Position numbers and translations under genes: made by a program. This document shows, piece by piece, positions 10,701-20,984 of a DNA stretch of 64,000 nucleotides (the first letter of the stretch is position 1; each line of letters starts with the position of its first letter). The notes under the pieces were generated by a model, which was not told the DNA's origin, ran no database searches, and saw only the letters and a program-made list of their open reading frames with translations. The stretch is from Owenia fusiformis (taxonomy: Eukaryota; Annelida; Polychaeta; Sabellida; Oweniidae), in NCBI GenBank assembly GCA_903813345.2, contig CAIIXF020000002.1:18056813-18120812 (forward strand), read 5' to 3'.

Positions 10701-13035
10701 AACATTTTGATAATAGTGAGTGTGTGGCAAGAGTAAATTAGATATTGCATGATCAGAAGATTATGGAGCATGGTTTTAGACCTCAAGACCTAGCTTCTAT
10801 ATCGCTGCATAGTCTTTAATGGTGTACCTGCGGGCAGGCGCGCTATCAAGGAAGATGCCTGGCTTCAAATTGGGTCTTTTTAAAAACTCAACCGTGAATT
10901 GTTCGGACTGTTATACATAGTGATATTCCAGGAAATTGAATGAATATTATTATCATTGTAAAATTATACTTGAATCTGAGTTGTATAGCAACACCTTTAC
11001 AACAAAGCAACTAATAAAATAAACAAGAAATGTTGTATTATAATAGGTGAATTAGATACTTTCTTCAGTAATACAAAAATGTTGGATATCACATGTTCAG
11101 GAAAAAAGTTGCCCCGGGTATTGGGATGTCATGTTACTATAGTAACCATAACTCTAACTGCATTACATCATTTTTTCTGAAACTTTGCAATTTTAGTTGC
11201 AATACTTCAAAGTACAAGTTGTGAAAATTTGAAGACACTCAGTGCAAAATTGACAAAATGCCAGCACCAGTCCTGTTACTTTTGGAACACCCTGTATTCT
11301 TATTTTTTCCTTACAAAATGGCTTTAGAAAAATGCTCCAAAAAACACCTTTTACACTTATCAAATGTCATACAACTTTGTAAGACCAAAGATTATGCTAC
11401 TAGTATTATATTTCATTATCTAATAACATATTTGGATAAGATGGAGGGTGGCCATTCATCAATACGATGCTAAAGTCAATACGATATTCGTATACATATT
11501 TTAATAATCAAACCAGTACATTTCATTTTGAAATATCTGGTGAATTTATATTTTTCATGGGGAGGATGGCACACTTCTGTTCAAGTTTTGCTTGTGAAGA
11601 ATACAATTACTTTTCTTTCTCATTCTTCATCAATATAAGATGTCAAATCGTTTTTCGTATATAAAATTGAATCTGGAGTCTTCAGCTGAACTTAGTTCAA
11701 TTTCACCAATCTAGTTATATCTCCCATCATGCATGCTAGGATTGCTAGGTCTGAACATATCGTTATATATGTTAGGTTTGGAGTCGTACTCACGCCATGT
11801 ATATAAGGTCTAGAGTCCTACTCACCTCATGCATATTATGCCTGGGGTAATATTCACGTTTACATATATTAGGTCTGGAGTCACACTCACGTCATGTACA
11901 TGTATGTAGGATCTGGAGTCGTACTCAAGCCATGCATATTATGTCTGTGGTAATATTCACGTTCACATATGTTAGGTCTGGAGTCACACTCACGTCATGT
12001 ACATGTATGTAGGATCTGGAGTCGTACTCAAGCCATGCATATTATGTCTGTGGTAATATTCACGTTCACATATGTTAGGTCTGGAGTCACACTCACGTCA
12101 TGTACATGTATGTAGGATCTGGAGTCGTACTCAAGCCATGCATATTATGTCTGGGGTAATATTCACGTTCACATATGTTAGGTCTGGAGTCACACTCACG
12201 TCATGTACATGTATGTAGGTTCCAGAGTCGTACTCACGCCATGCATATTATGTCTGTGGTAATATTCACGTTCACATATGTTAGGTCTGGAGTCACACTC
12301 ACGTCATGTACATGTATGTAGGTTCTGGAGTCGTACTCACGCCATGTATATTATGTCTGGGGTAATATTCACGTTCACATATGTTAGGTCTGGAGTCACA
12401 CTCACGTCATGTACATGTATGTAGGATCTGGAGTCGTACTCAAGCCATGCATGTTAGGTCTGGAGTAATAATACGTTACATATGTTAGGTCTGGAGTCAT
12501 ACTCACTTCATGTACATGTATGTAGGATCTGGAGTCGTACTCAAGCCATGCATGTTAGGTCTGGAGTAATTATCACGTTCACATATGTTAGGTCTGGAGT
12601 CATACTCACGTCATGTACATGTATGTAAGATCTGGAGTCGTACTCAAGCCATGCATGTTAGGTCTGGAGTAATAATACGTTACATATGTTAGGTCTGGAA
12701 TCGTACTCACGCCATGTATATCAGGTCTAGATCAGTCAGACTCACCAAATCTACGCCAAGTTTTCGGGGTCTGGAATCGTACTCACGCCATTTATTTAGG
12801 TCTAGATCAGTCAGACACACGAAGTCTACGCCAAAGTTTTTCGGGGTCTGGATGAGTACTCTCGCCCCATATATAAAATCTGAAATTAGTACTCACGGCA
12901 AAAAATTTGCGTCTTGAGTAGGGTCGATGAAGGCTAATGCCATGTTGACCAAAATCCCGAAGATCGTCAACATCAGCATGGTGACAGACGACATTCTTCT
13001 CCAAACCACCCACAACAATATTTCGTGCTAATGAT
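4671..13035 (-). CDS. Cys-loop ligand-gated ion channel subunit, glycine receptor-like (5' part, three exons)
   Basis: Read on the minus strand. Exon 1: 13035-12897, ATG at 12994. Exon 2: 6351-6263. Exon 3: 4738-4671. All three have AG acceptors and GT donors, and the phases agree (2, then 1). The joined N-terminus starts with a signal peptide ending near NMALA, then the agonist-site lead-in with RIRPNHNGPPVIVKC and FISSFGSISEVNM. This matches the start of the extracellular domain of glycine/GABA-type chloride channels (RIRPNFKGPPVNVTC in vertebrate glycine receptor alpha). Exon 3 is 68 bp, the usual size of this exon in the family. The Cys-loop, TM segments and all later exons lie outside the left edge. 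Protein role: pentameric neurotransmitter-gated anion channel in the plasma membrane. Ligand and subunit class cannot be decided from this part. Confidence 0.88.
5358..5397. repeat. Short perfect hairpin beside the MITE
   Basis: TTGTTCAAAA and TTTTGAACAA form a perfect 10-bp inverted repeat with a 10-nt loop, directly before the hairpin element at 5398. The two may be parts of one larger element. Confidence 0.6.
5398..5498. mobile_element. Hairpin MITE, copy 1
   Basis: This is a 101-bp near-perfect palindrome. AATAACGTCATTT at the left end is answered by AAATGACGTTATT at the right end, and GCAATATAGTGAAATATTGG by its complement. The apex is GGGCCTTCGGCCC. A second copy at 45653-45752 shares the whole structure, which shows that it is a mobile family and not a local regulatory hairpin. 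Confidence 0.85.
6263..6351 (-). CDS. Cys-loop receptor exon 2 (89 bp)
   Basis: The acceptor is TTTGTTCTACTTCAG and the donor GTAAGT. It encodes SSGHTSAVEF...RSLVDQRIRPNHN, the segment that precedes the conserved R-x-R-P. Phase 2 in, matching exon 1, and phase 1 out, matching exon 3. Confidence 0.85.
6352..8394. other. Intron of the Cys-loop gene, no further feature recognised
   Basis: AT-rich non-coding sequence with a poly-G run at about 7508-7520. No exon, TIR pair or tandem array was recognised. It lies between exon 2 (lower coordinate) and the TIR element at 8395. Confidence 0.5.
8395..9004 (+). mobile_element. Non-autonomous TIR element with internal ATATGCCATA repeats, copy 1
   Basis: The ends are an inverted repeat around GTTACGCGGTA (8401-8411) and TACCGCGTAAC (8988-8998). 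Both subterminal parts are packed with variants of a unit near 20 bp, GAATATGCCATACTCACCTG or its complement (8440-8630 and 8895-8970). The middle (about 8640-8890) is unique and non-coding. A diverged copy lies in opposite orientation at 51885-52450. No transposase is present. Confidence 0.75.
10200..11294. mobile_element. Mariner-like non-autonomous element, about 200-bp TIRs
   Basis: Starts CAGGGTGTTCCAAAAGTAAC and ends with its complement, flanked by TA on both sides. The arms are colinear for about 200 bp (10200-10395 with 11100-11294) and include CCCGGGGCAAC near the inner edge. The 1095-bp unit has no transposase frame. TA target and CAGGG ends fit the Tc1/mariner group. It lies in the first intron of the Cys-loop gene. 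Confidence 0.85.
11740..12890. repeat. 103-bp satellite made of three about 34-bp sub-repeats
   Basis: The GTCATGTACATG anchor recurs at 11891, 11994, 12097, 12200, 12303 and 12406, exactly 103 bp apart. Within a unit, three diverged copies of a block GGTCTGGAGTC-GTACTCACGCCAT-TATAT can be seen. The flanks (11740-11890 and 12450-12890) are shorter, degenerate versions. The array abuts the splice donor of Cys-loop exon 1, and its sub-repeats carry the same GTGAGTAC (minus strand) as that donor. Confidence 0.92.
12897..13035 (-). CDS. Cys-loop receptor exon 1: 5' UTR and signal peptide
   Basis: The acceptor TTTCCAG at the high end means an upstream non-coding exon exists. ATG is at 12994-12992. 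The 32 codons encode MSSVTMLMLTIFGILV.., a hydrophobic signal peptide with likely cleavage after ALA, then FIDPTQDANFL. The donor is GTGAGTAC. Phase 2 out. Confidence 0.85.
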
Positions 13036-13061
13036 CTGGAAATGAAAATAAGAAACTTGCA

Positions 13062-13235
13062 TTGTATTGTATTGTGTTGCATATTTTATTGTATTGTATT
13101 GTATTGTATTGTATTGTATTGTATTGTATTGTATTGTAGTGTGTTGTATTGTATTTTATCATAAGGTATTGTAATTTTTTTGCATCGAATAATATTGTAT
13201 TGTTACATTGTTTTGTATTTTGTTGTAGTGTAATG
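13062..13235. repeat. (TATTG)n microsatellite
   Basis: A run of about a dozen clean TATTG units at 13085-13136, with degenerate units on both sides. The same pentamer (complement AATAC/CAATA) is the core of the arrays at 16549 and 20288. Confidence 0.95.
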
Positions 13236-13789
13236 CAGTGTAGTGTAACATCACAATTAACGATTTCACTTAACTTATAACTTAAAAAATACATTTTGAT
13301 CTTATCTGATTTCTTTTTCAATTACTTTTTTCGAAATTTCCCTACTGCAAATTATATATTATCATTATATATCTGACATTTAGAAACTCCCGGTCGTTTT
13401 CTTATCACTGCCAAAGCAGAAATCGAATGTTCTCGTTTCCGAAGATAAAATAAAACCAATAGGTTGCGCGCACCTTTAAACTAAAGTTCAGTGTGGTTCT
13501 ATTTATTTCCCCGATTCATCATGTTAAGCCGTTTCCAAGCTGTCTTGTAATTTAGGCCGACTCAAATTATCTTTAAACTCAATAAGTACAATACAAATAC
13601 CTCAGTAATAGGCAGGTTTAGTCACGCGGACAAGACAGGTTAGTAATAATGCAATTATAATGTAAAGCTTGCAATCAGGCTTATCGTCATTCTGTATATC
13701 ATCGGGTAACTTCCGATACTCTTCTTCCGTAAACGCATCCCTTGCAATGAATCACTTGCTATATACCCTCAATGCACGACTGGAGGACC

Positions 13790-13850
13790 AAACAGCAGTT
13801 ATTTCAATAAAAATGGCGGCCGGAAGCGGATAATCAATTTTGTAGTTAAA
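13790..13850 (-). promoter_or_regulatory. ETS/YY1-like motif cluster, possible promoter element
   Basis: AAAATGGCGGC followed by CCGGAAGCGG resembles the YY1 and ETS sites of many animal promoters. It lies about 800 bp upstream of exon 1 of the minus-strand Cys-loop gene. Similar ATGGCGGCC strings occur inside repeats near 32.3 and 33.9 kb, so a repeat origin is possible. Confidence 0.2.
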
Positions 13851-14019
13851 CTAAACTTTATTTTGAAATGCGGTATATATGTCAGGCCGATCAATGCCAT
13901 ATTGTGTCGAATAATATGGATGACTTAAAAATAACTGTATAAAACATAAACTACTTTGAGAATTGTATGAGATGATAAAAAGGCAGAAAATCAATTGTTA
14001 TATATTTTGGAACGTGTTT

Positions 14020-14340
14020 GTTCGTAGATAAAGACTTTACGGACGAGATTTTAAGATCGGAAATCCAAAATAGTCCCATTTGTGTTTACCCTTAATGCCT
14101 TAAACTAATCAGTTTGAGAGTTTCATACGCCACGTTAGGACAAAAAGTCCAAAAAGCCGCCTTTACATTTACCCAGAATGTCCAAAGACTAACCAGTTCT
14201 TCGAGACTTTCATACAGAGAATCATCACTGAAATTTGAAATGAATCCATTAAACGGCTCGCCTGAAAACGCGTGGGACGGACGGAGGGATGGACAGACGT
14301 TACGCGTCTAAGCCGACACAGTATGTGGCGGGACATTAAA
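14020..14340. repeat. Probable dispersed repeat ending in GGACGGACGGAGGGATGG-type sequence
   Basis: GC-richer block with a GGACGGACGGA-GGATGGACAGACG stretch near 14276-14299, a pattern seen in dispersed repeats of marine invertebrates. A short open frame runs through it but has no recognisable domain. Only one copy lies in this window. Confidence 0.35.
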
Positions 14341-15156
14341 ATGGGAAAACATGAAAAAACCCTACCCGAAAGGGCACGTACTATCAGCTCCTCTTAGTAT
14401 TGATAAATGGCTATATTTGGGTGCCATTGGTGGTGACGTACACTGACATTAGGTCATCTATATGTGACAAAGCCATCATGGTTCTTACAAGTATGTATGT
14501 ATGCTTAATGTAGCTAGATACGAGAGAGGAAAAGAAATATTGTTAAAACAGGTGCCATTTTACCTGAATATTACAAATGGCTCATAGACAATATTGATTA
14601 CCTAATCAATGTGTCTGAACAATGCCTAATGGGAGTACTTTACCATTATCTTACATGCCACAACGTTTGTCAGTCAACTTGTGTTATTTAGTTCTTACAT
14701 GGGTGTGATCCGGATCTGTCACGTCCGTAATCTTAATCATTAATTTCTAAGGTAAAGAGAAATACAAAGAAATACAGTGGAAAATGGTGAAAGTAATATT
14801 TTCGAAAATCATGCCAATATTTTCTTGAAATCCCAATTCTATGTTCCATTAAAGGAATATAGATATTACTGATCAAACAGATAGAAGTTATGAAGTTTTT
14901 TCCAGAGTAAAGGAGATAAATTTGATAAAACAAAAAATTGCAATCGACGCTTACCGTCGCCATTTTGAAAAAGAGAAAGCAGGTTCAACAATATGCTTCG
15001 AGATTGGGTGGATCTGTCTTTTAGCCAGAGAGGGAAAAACACCAGGGTTCAAAGATGACATACGCTTATAATGTAAATCTGTATTGAGATGGCATCGTCG
15101 CTGATTGGTCAAAAGTCGACAAACAAATGTTGTCATCAATGGCTGTTTCAAAGTGT

Positions 15157-15238
15157 ATGATATTGGTTAACACGCCAGCAATGAACATAATATTTCGAAT
15201 AATATTATGTTCATTTCTGGCGTGTTAACCAATATCAT
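15157..15238. repeat. 82-bp near-perfect palindrome
   Basis: 38-bp arms (ATGATATTGGTTAACACGCC outward, ATAATATT inward) with a 6-nt loop and one mismatch. It has no flanking gene and is AT-rich at the apex. It is probably a very short foldback element, or an extruding cruciform. Confidence 0.85.
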
Positions 15239-16548
15239 AGCTTCTCATTTCACATCAAGATAAAGAAAGGTGTACGGAATATGCCTATTTCAATTAAAAC
15301 ATCCCATCGAAGTGTAGTATTTGATAACTAGCCGATGAAAATTCGAACGAACGAAGGTGGTAAGCAAGAGAGGTAATTATGTCTGTCATCTTTAAACTCT
15401 GGGGCTTTCCCTCCTCTTTCTTTTAGCCGTGTAGTTTAGATTGACCTTGTATTGACACAGAGATACTAATTACAATCCTTGATTAAGGCAAATACGATAA
15501 GTGATGAAAGTATCTCACTTCACCTTTGACAATACAAACCCATTTGTTGTCCTCCCTTTTGAGATTGCTATTATAGATATTCTGTTTACCCGAATCAAGC
15601 TGCAATTTATATAATATATAGTACCCATTAATATGAGAATCCATTAAAAGAACTCAAAGGGTACTAATGTATATATCAAGGGGCTTCCTTGAGGGCTACC
15701 CATTTAAAAATCGAATGTTTTACATAACCACATATAAGTTCGTAACAGGGTATGCATAATTAATTATGGATCTTTTCATGTAAATGTGCAAATAAATGCC
15801 ATAATTTGCAAAATTTGGGAACAATTAATATTGATTAATAAAATTCAGAAGCGAAAAATAGAGGTTTTAAAATAAAGGCTGTCACTTTTTCCCCTGAAAG
15901 AATTCTGATGGGTAATCAAATATAGTAGTTTTTGAATTCATTAGAATACCATTTGCTATATACAGAAAAAGAGCACGTACGTGTGTTGGTTGAATATGTT
16001 TTATATTATGGAGACAACTGGTAAAAAGTCACAAAAGCTGTTCAATCAGTATTCATGACAGGTGTATAACTATGATACGCATTGTGCTTTGCGTCTATGA
16101 TTTGCAATCGATCGACTTTGCAAAGTTTTAACTAGCTTCTTCTATCACAGTGTCTATAGACTGAAAGTTATATCTTATGTACTCTTTAGCATTTAGAATT
16201 CGAGAAAGTTGTACTTGATTAGCAAGTAAGTTATCCCTAGCACAATATTTTCTCAATAGCTAAGTTGTTTTTGATCGAAAATACATGAGAATATATATAC
16301 CTACAACGTTAAGTAAACTCTCTATACAAAGCTCTCCAGAAATGTTATTTGTATGTTTTGTTTTAATCGTCATGGTATCTTTTTTCAAATTGAATTGAAG
16401 GATGGCGCAAACTTTCGGACAATGTTATTTGTTTGGTTCTTTGAATTTCGACGAGGTCTGTCAATAGATGACAAAGAATTCAATGAGTTTATATGCATGA
16501 ACATTTAACATTTCTCCAAAACTCAAAGCTATATATTGCTACGAGTAA

Positions 16549-16588
16549 AATACAATACAATACAATACAATACAATACAATACAATAC
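16549..16588. repeat. (AATAC)n microsatellite
   Basis: Eight clean AATAC/ACAAT units. Confidence 0.95.
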
Positions 16589-17350
16589 GTCGATAATATG
16601 AACTTCATGTCATGTCTTTTTGTCATTGAATGAAATATTTGGTAGATTAAGAATTAGTGTAATTAATTACATTAAAAGCCTAATTTGTAACACCGTCGCA
16701 CGTTCGGCATTCACTGTGTTCATCAGTAGAAGAACGCAGTGACAACTAGCTTGGTCTGATAGCTATTTTACGTTGTCGCATATTCTGATTGTAAAACCTG
16801 GCGACCATCAGAACATTTTGATCATGCTTTAAGTCCCGGAGGACCTACCTGTTCAAGTTCGTTCATGAAGTTTGTAGATTTACCCAAAACGGTTCTAGGT
16901 TTGTCCAGTCCGTTCGTACATAGTTTAAGCCCGTTTCGAGAACGTAATGAGAACTAATTTGGTGATAGTAGTGTTTATCAGCCCGGATATGACGGGTTGA
17001 GAACTAATTTGGAGAAACTTGAGTAAAGATCATTCTGATACTTTTAACATCTTTATGTTTCACCAGAAACGTGTTTCAACGATGAGAAGAAATGTGATGT
17101 CATTGTTTATCATGATGGATGGTTGAAAATCTATTTGTGACTCATAGCTCATAAGTAATATGAGTTATCATATGTTCTCTGTATGTTCTTCACTTATGCT
17201 TGCAAATTATGCAACTAAGAACAATCTACTGTATACTAAACAAATAGTCACATCATTACTTCACTTACTTATCCACAATTGCTGCTATTTTGGCAGGTTT
17301 CCTAAGTCATAAATATTAAGGTCTACTATTAGAAGTGTAACTGCTAGTGT

Positions 17351-17394
17351 GCCGGCATGGGCTCTACCATCTGATAGAGCCCATGGTGCCGGGA
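17351..17394. repeat. Stable GC-rich hairpin
   Basis: ATGGGCTCTA and TAGAGCCCAT pair perfectly across an 8-nt loop, and the stem extends through GCCGGC/GTGCCGG with a bulge. It is not a tRNA: there is no cloverleaf or B box. No promoter or conserved RNA family was recognised. Confidence 0.6.
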
Positions 17395-19499
17395 ATGACC
17401 TGTAACTGAAGTTATCGTTTTAATGCCATGGACATGCTTTTCCACTAAGAGAAATATTAGCTCTTCTACTCGGGGCTTCTACTCGATACCCTTAAGAATT
17501 ATTGGATAGTACTCTATGTAATTGTCATTATGTTTTTCTATTTTGGCTACGATTTGATAATATTGGTCGTTGCTTCCGAAACACGTTTCTCGTTTTATTT
17601 TTGAAGAAACGATAGGGTTTATCAGGGGACTCTTATCTTCAAAGCTGATCTAAAGCAAGCAGGTAAATTCCAATATGATGTACATGTGTGTGGAAAATCC
17701 GCTGACTAATAAGTAGAAGCAAATCTGTCCAAATATATCAACAGTTCGGAAATGTTACTTTAAATTTGAGGGAGGGTGGTAAATACTCACATAAAGGAAA
17801 TCAGATAAATGCCTGAAATACTACAATACAGTAGGTCTATTCTATTGATACAGTACTATATAGTATACAGGTTACTTGCGTCATATTAGCCAGTGGCTAA
17901 TGAACCTCTAACTCTGATCCAAAAATACTCCAAAATCTAAGAAAAAACAGAACGATGTATTTCACTTTTTGTACTTTTAAAGCGATATACACTTAGTTGA
18001 CCATCAATGATCAATATAAAGGTTTTATAACTTTAAAAGGCAGAACTAATTCAATGCTTAAATTATTTGCAAACGCTGTAACATTGTAAACTTTTAATTT
18101 ATAAAATCCACAATTATACATTCACCTTGTTTACCTTTCTCTAATTTTCGATGGTACATGTATGACTGCTCCAAATAGAGATTGATGCGTTCAATCAATC
18201 TAACAACTGTGTTCACGTGGCAATCAACATTGCTATTGTCTACCCTTTCAGAGTTTTAGGAACGATTTAAACGCGGAGATTTTTTCTTTTTGGGCTTGGG
18301 ATTAGAGTACTTTTGTCATATGTTTACAAGCCCGACTCCATATCAAGCCTGATAAATCTTGTTAAAAAAGATAATAAAGTCAGTTTATCCTAAATAACAA
18401 TAGACAGAAGATAAATGTCTAGGATGAAATTATTTTTTACAAATCGCGAAACGCAAAAAATAATTTTAGACACATGTGTTAAGGCGGAGTTGAGGGACTG
18501 CAAACCTTTTCAGAAAACATTTTGTTATGAATCGGTTTAACGTCCTAAATACGTGAACAGACAGGTAATGAGTTTGTTAGACATACTTAGAAATACATAG
18601 ACTTTTGCCAAGGCTTGAATATATTTCATGAACCTGCTTGGCCTCATTCTGACTGTCTGACCTTCCTTAGGTTAGTTACATTCGAAAAATATATCATTCT
18701 AGGGGTGCATCACGTCAACCTGCAGGATAATTCTTTACAAAATTTTCCACTTATTTTGTTTCCACAAAATTATTATTATATTTTGCAAGTTTTTTTTCAC
18801 AAAATTATATTTTGCACGTTGCATCTCTAGTTTAAAACCAATAGGTTTCAATGTCCAATAACTTATAGTATTCTCCGTCAAGTTCTTCTTCCACCTAAAG
18901 AAAAAAACTCACATAACAGTTGGGACTTCCCACGTGGCTTTATACCTTTCTAAACGTGTTATTTCAATTAGGGCGCTTATTGCTTGGCTCTATCTAATGC
19001 TCCTTTAAGTGAAAGAATTTGCCCGTCTAAGAATATACCTTTAATGGCCATTAAAAGTCATAGCTGATCCCAGGGCTTCTTTTTATCTTATTTTTACAAC
19101 GAGTATCACTTAAATTATGTAATAAAGACAGAGGGAACAAGTACTTTATAAGGTCAAGAATGATGGAGATATCATCAGTTGTACTTAGACTCAAATGCTT
19201 TACCACCTTTCAGTTTTGTCCAAGTTTTCAGCAAATAAGAATAGATTTAAGTACTCGGAGTCATGTCATGAAACTTGCCAAAAATATCATGATAATGAGA
19301 GGCAGACTCTGATATATTTGAAAGAGTCAAACGATGGCCAACTTGCATTTTGTGGTAATGAAAAAGTGTGCTTCTTTGTTTCGATTTCATAGATCAGCTT
19401 AACACAATTGAACCAGGCTACCCTTTGCATTCGTTTGACTTCACTTCTTAAAAGAGAGCTTCGTCTTCACTCTTTCAAACTAAAATAAACCTGTGAACT

Positions 19500-19850
19500 C
19501 ACCGCGCCAATCATTGTTCGTCGGCCAAATTTGACCGACGTTCTATATATGGTCATTCCTTCTGACGTCATCATTGAGCCCGGAATTGACCAATGACATG
19601 CGCATATTTAATTGGAACGCATTTGGCGTGTTTCTTCAAGCTCGCTGATTGTTGGAAGAAAGGTCAGCGCGTAGGTCAGAAGTGATTTACAACCCAAACT
19701 GTCACCGGTACCCGTCGTGGGGGCGGGGCTACTAAACTGTAATATGGTCTCTACTAGGCAGAGTGTAGTTTGACTAGACTCTGCACGCAGGGTAGAACCA
19801 GGCCGTTTATAAAATGCTTATATGAGGCGCAGTAAATCCGGCGACATTTT
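19500..19850. promoter_or_regulatory. CRE and GC-box containing region, candidate promoter
   Basis: This patch is richer in CpG than its surroundings. It contains a perfect TGACGTCA (about 19574), a GGGGGCGGGGC GC box (about 19719) and a TATATAT stretch. It also has a GCAGAGT/ACTCTGC inverted repeat near 19758-19793. No exon next to it was identified. It could be the distal promoter of the minus-strand Cys-loop gene, which needs an upstream 5' UTR exon. Confidence 0.3.
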
Positions 19851-20199
19851 CATTGAAAGATCATTTTCAATCCGACTCCGTTTTTGGAATAAATAAGTTT
19901 AGTTTTGATATAAACCGAAACAAATTCAAAAGTCAGTTTAAATCACGAAAAAGCACAGCGTCAAAGCAAACAAACTGCGTTAATTTACATTAATTATATG
20001 AACTTCTGTTTTTAAAGACAAGATATTCGACTTTATACGAGTAGTACATAATATCTTCGACATGTCTGTAATGCCCGGGCGATTGACATATACCTGCATG
20101 TACTAAGTAGTATGTAAGTTTGCTTAAACTAATAAATACCAAGTGAAAAGATGTCTGCATTTAATACACGCTAACTCTTGTTAGTGATGACTAAATAAA

Positions 20200-20830
20200 A
20201 GCTGTTCGCAATTTCACACTTCACTATTTCAAGAGAAAGGCACTTGTGCGAAATGTGAGAGGAACTTGTATCCCAATTACAATATGGGGAATAAAGCAAT
20301 ACAATACAATACAAATAATACAATTCAATACAATACAATACAATACAATACAATACAATAGGTCTTCGCAATTTCACACGTTAACTATTAAAAAGGAAAC
20401 GCACTTAGTGAGAAATGTTGGAGAATAATTTGTATCCCTACAGGACAATACAATACAATTCAATACAATACAATAGGTGTTCGCAATTTCACACGTTAAC
20501 TGTTAAAAAAGGAAAAACACTTAGTGCGAAATGTTGGAGAATGACTTGTATCCCTACAGTACAATACAATACAATACAGTACAATACAATACAATTCAAT
20601 ACAATACAATAGGTGTTCGCAAAAATCTACACGTTAACTATTTCAAGAGAAGAGCTATGGTATGATATGTGAGGAAAATAATTTGTATCTCTATTCAAAT
20701 ATGGGCAATACAATTCAATAAAATACAAGATAATACAATACAATACAATATAATACAATACAATAGGGATTCGCAATTTCTCATGTTAACTATTTCAAGA
20801 GGAAAACACTTGAGATGTGAGATAGTTTCA
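20200..20830. repeat. Compound minisatellite: (AATAC)n plus conserved about 90-bp spacer
   Basis: Five units are anchored on TTCGCAATTTCACACGTTAAC at about 20205, 20365, 20480, 20616 and 20770 (the fourth diverged). Each has a spacer with GTGCGAAATGT and CTTGTATCCC, then a variable run of AATAC pentamers. Unit length varies from 115 to 160 bp, mostly through pentamer number. Confidence 0.9.
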
Positions 20831-20984
20831 CCTATTGCTGAATTTTGGATCCATCTAGTGCAACTGTAGAAAATTGCCAACTAAAGTTAAAAATATATAG
20901 CTCCTTTATATTTGTAGAAAAGGTCACGATACAAAGCCCTTACTTCAACTCAACATCTTCCAAGTACTTGATCTTTAGATTTAA

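Larger units (their letters stand above)
15239..20199. other. Non-coding stretch
   Basis: AT-rich, with no exon that could be supported on either strand. It contains the pentamer microsatellite at 16549, a repeated GAGAACTAATTTGG (about 16950 and 17000), the hairpin at 17351 and a GC-richer patch at 19500-19850. Confidence 0.5.

Noticed and set aside
14114-14311. 65-codon frame near a GGACGGA block
   Set aside because: Lies in a probable dispersed repeat and has no recognisable domain.
20171-20880. Frames rich in Asn-Thr-Ile-Gln-Tyr or Leu-Tyr-Cys-Ile-Val
   Set aside because: Translations of the AATAC/TATTG pentamer array.
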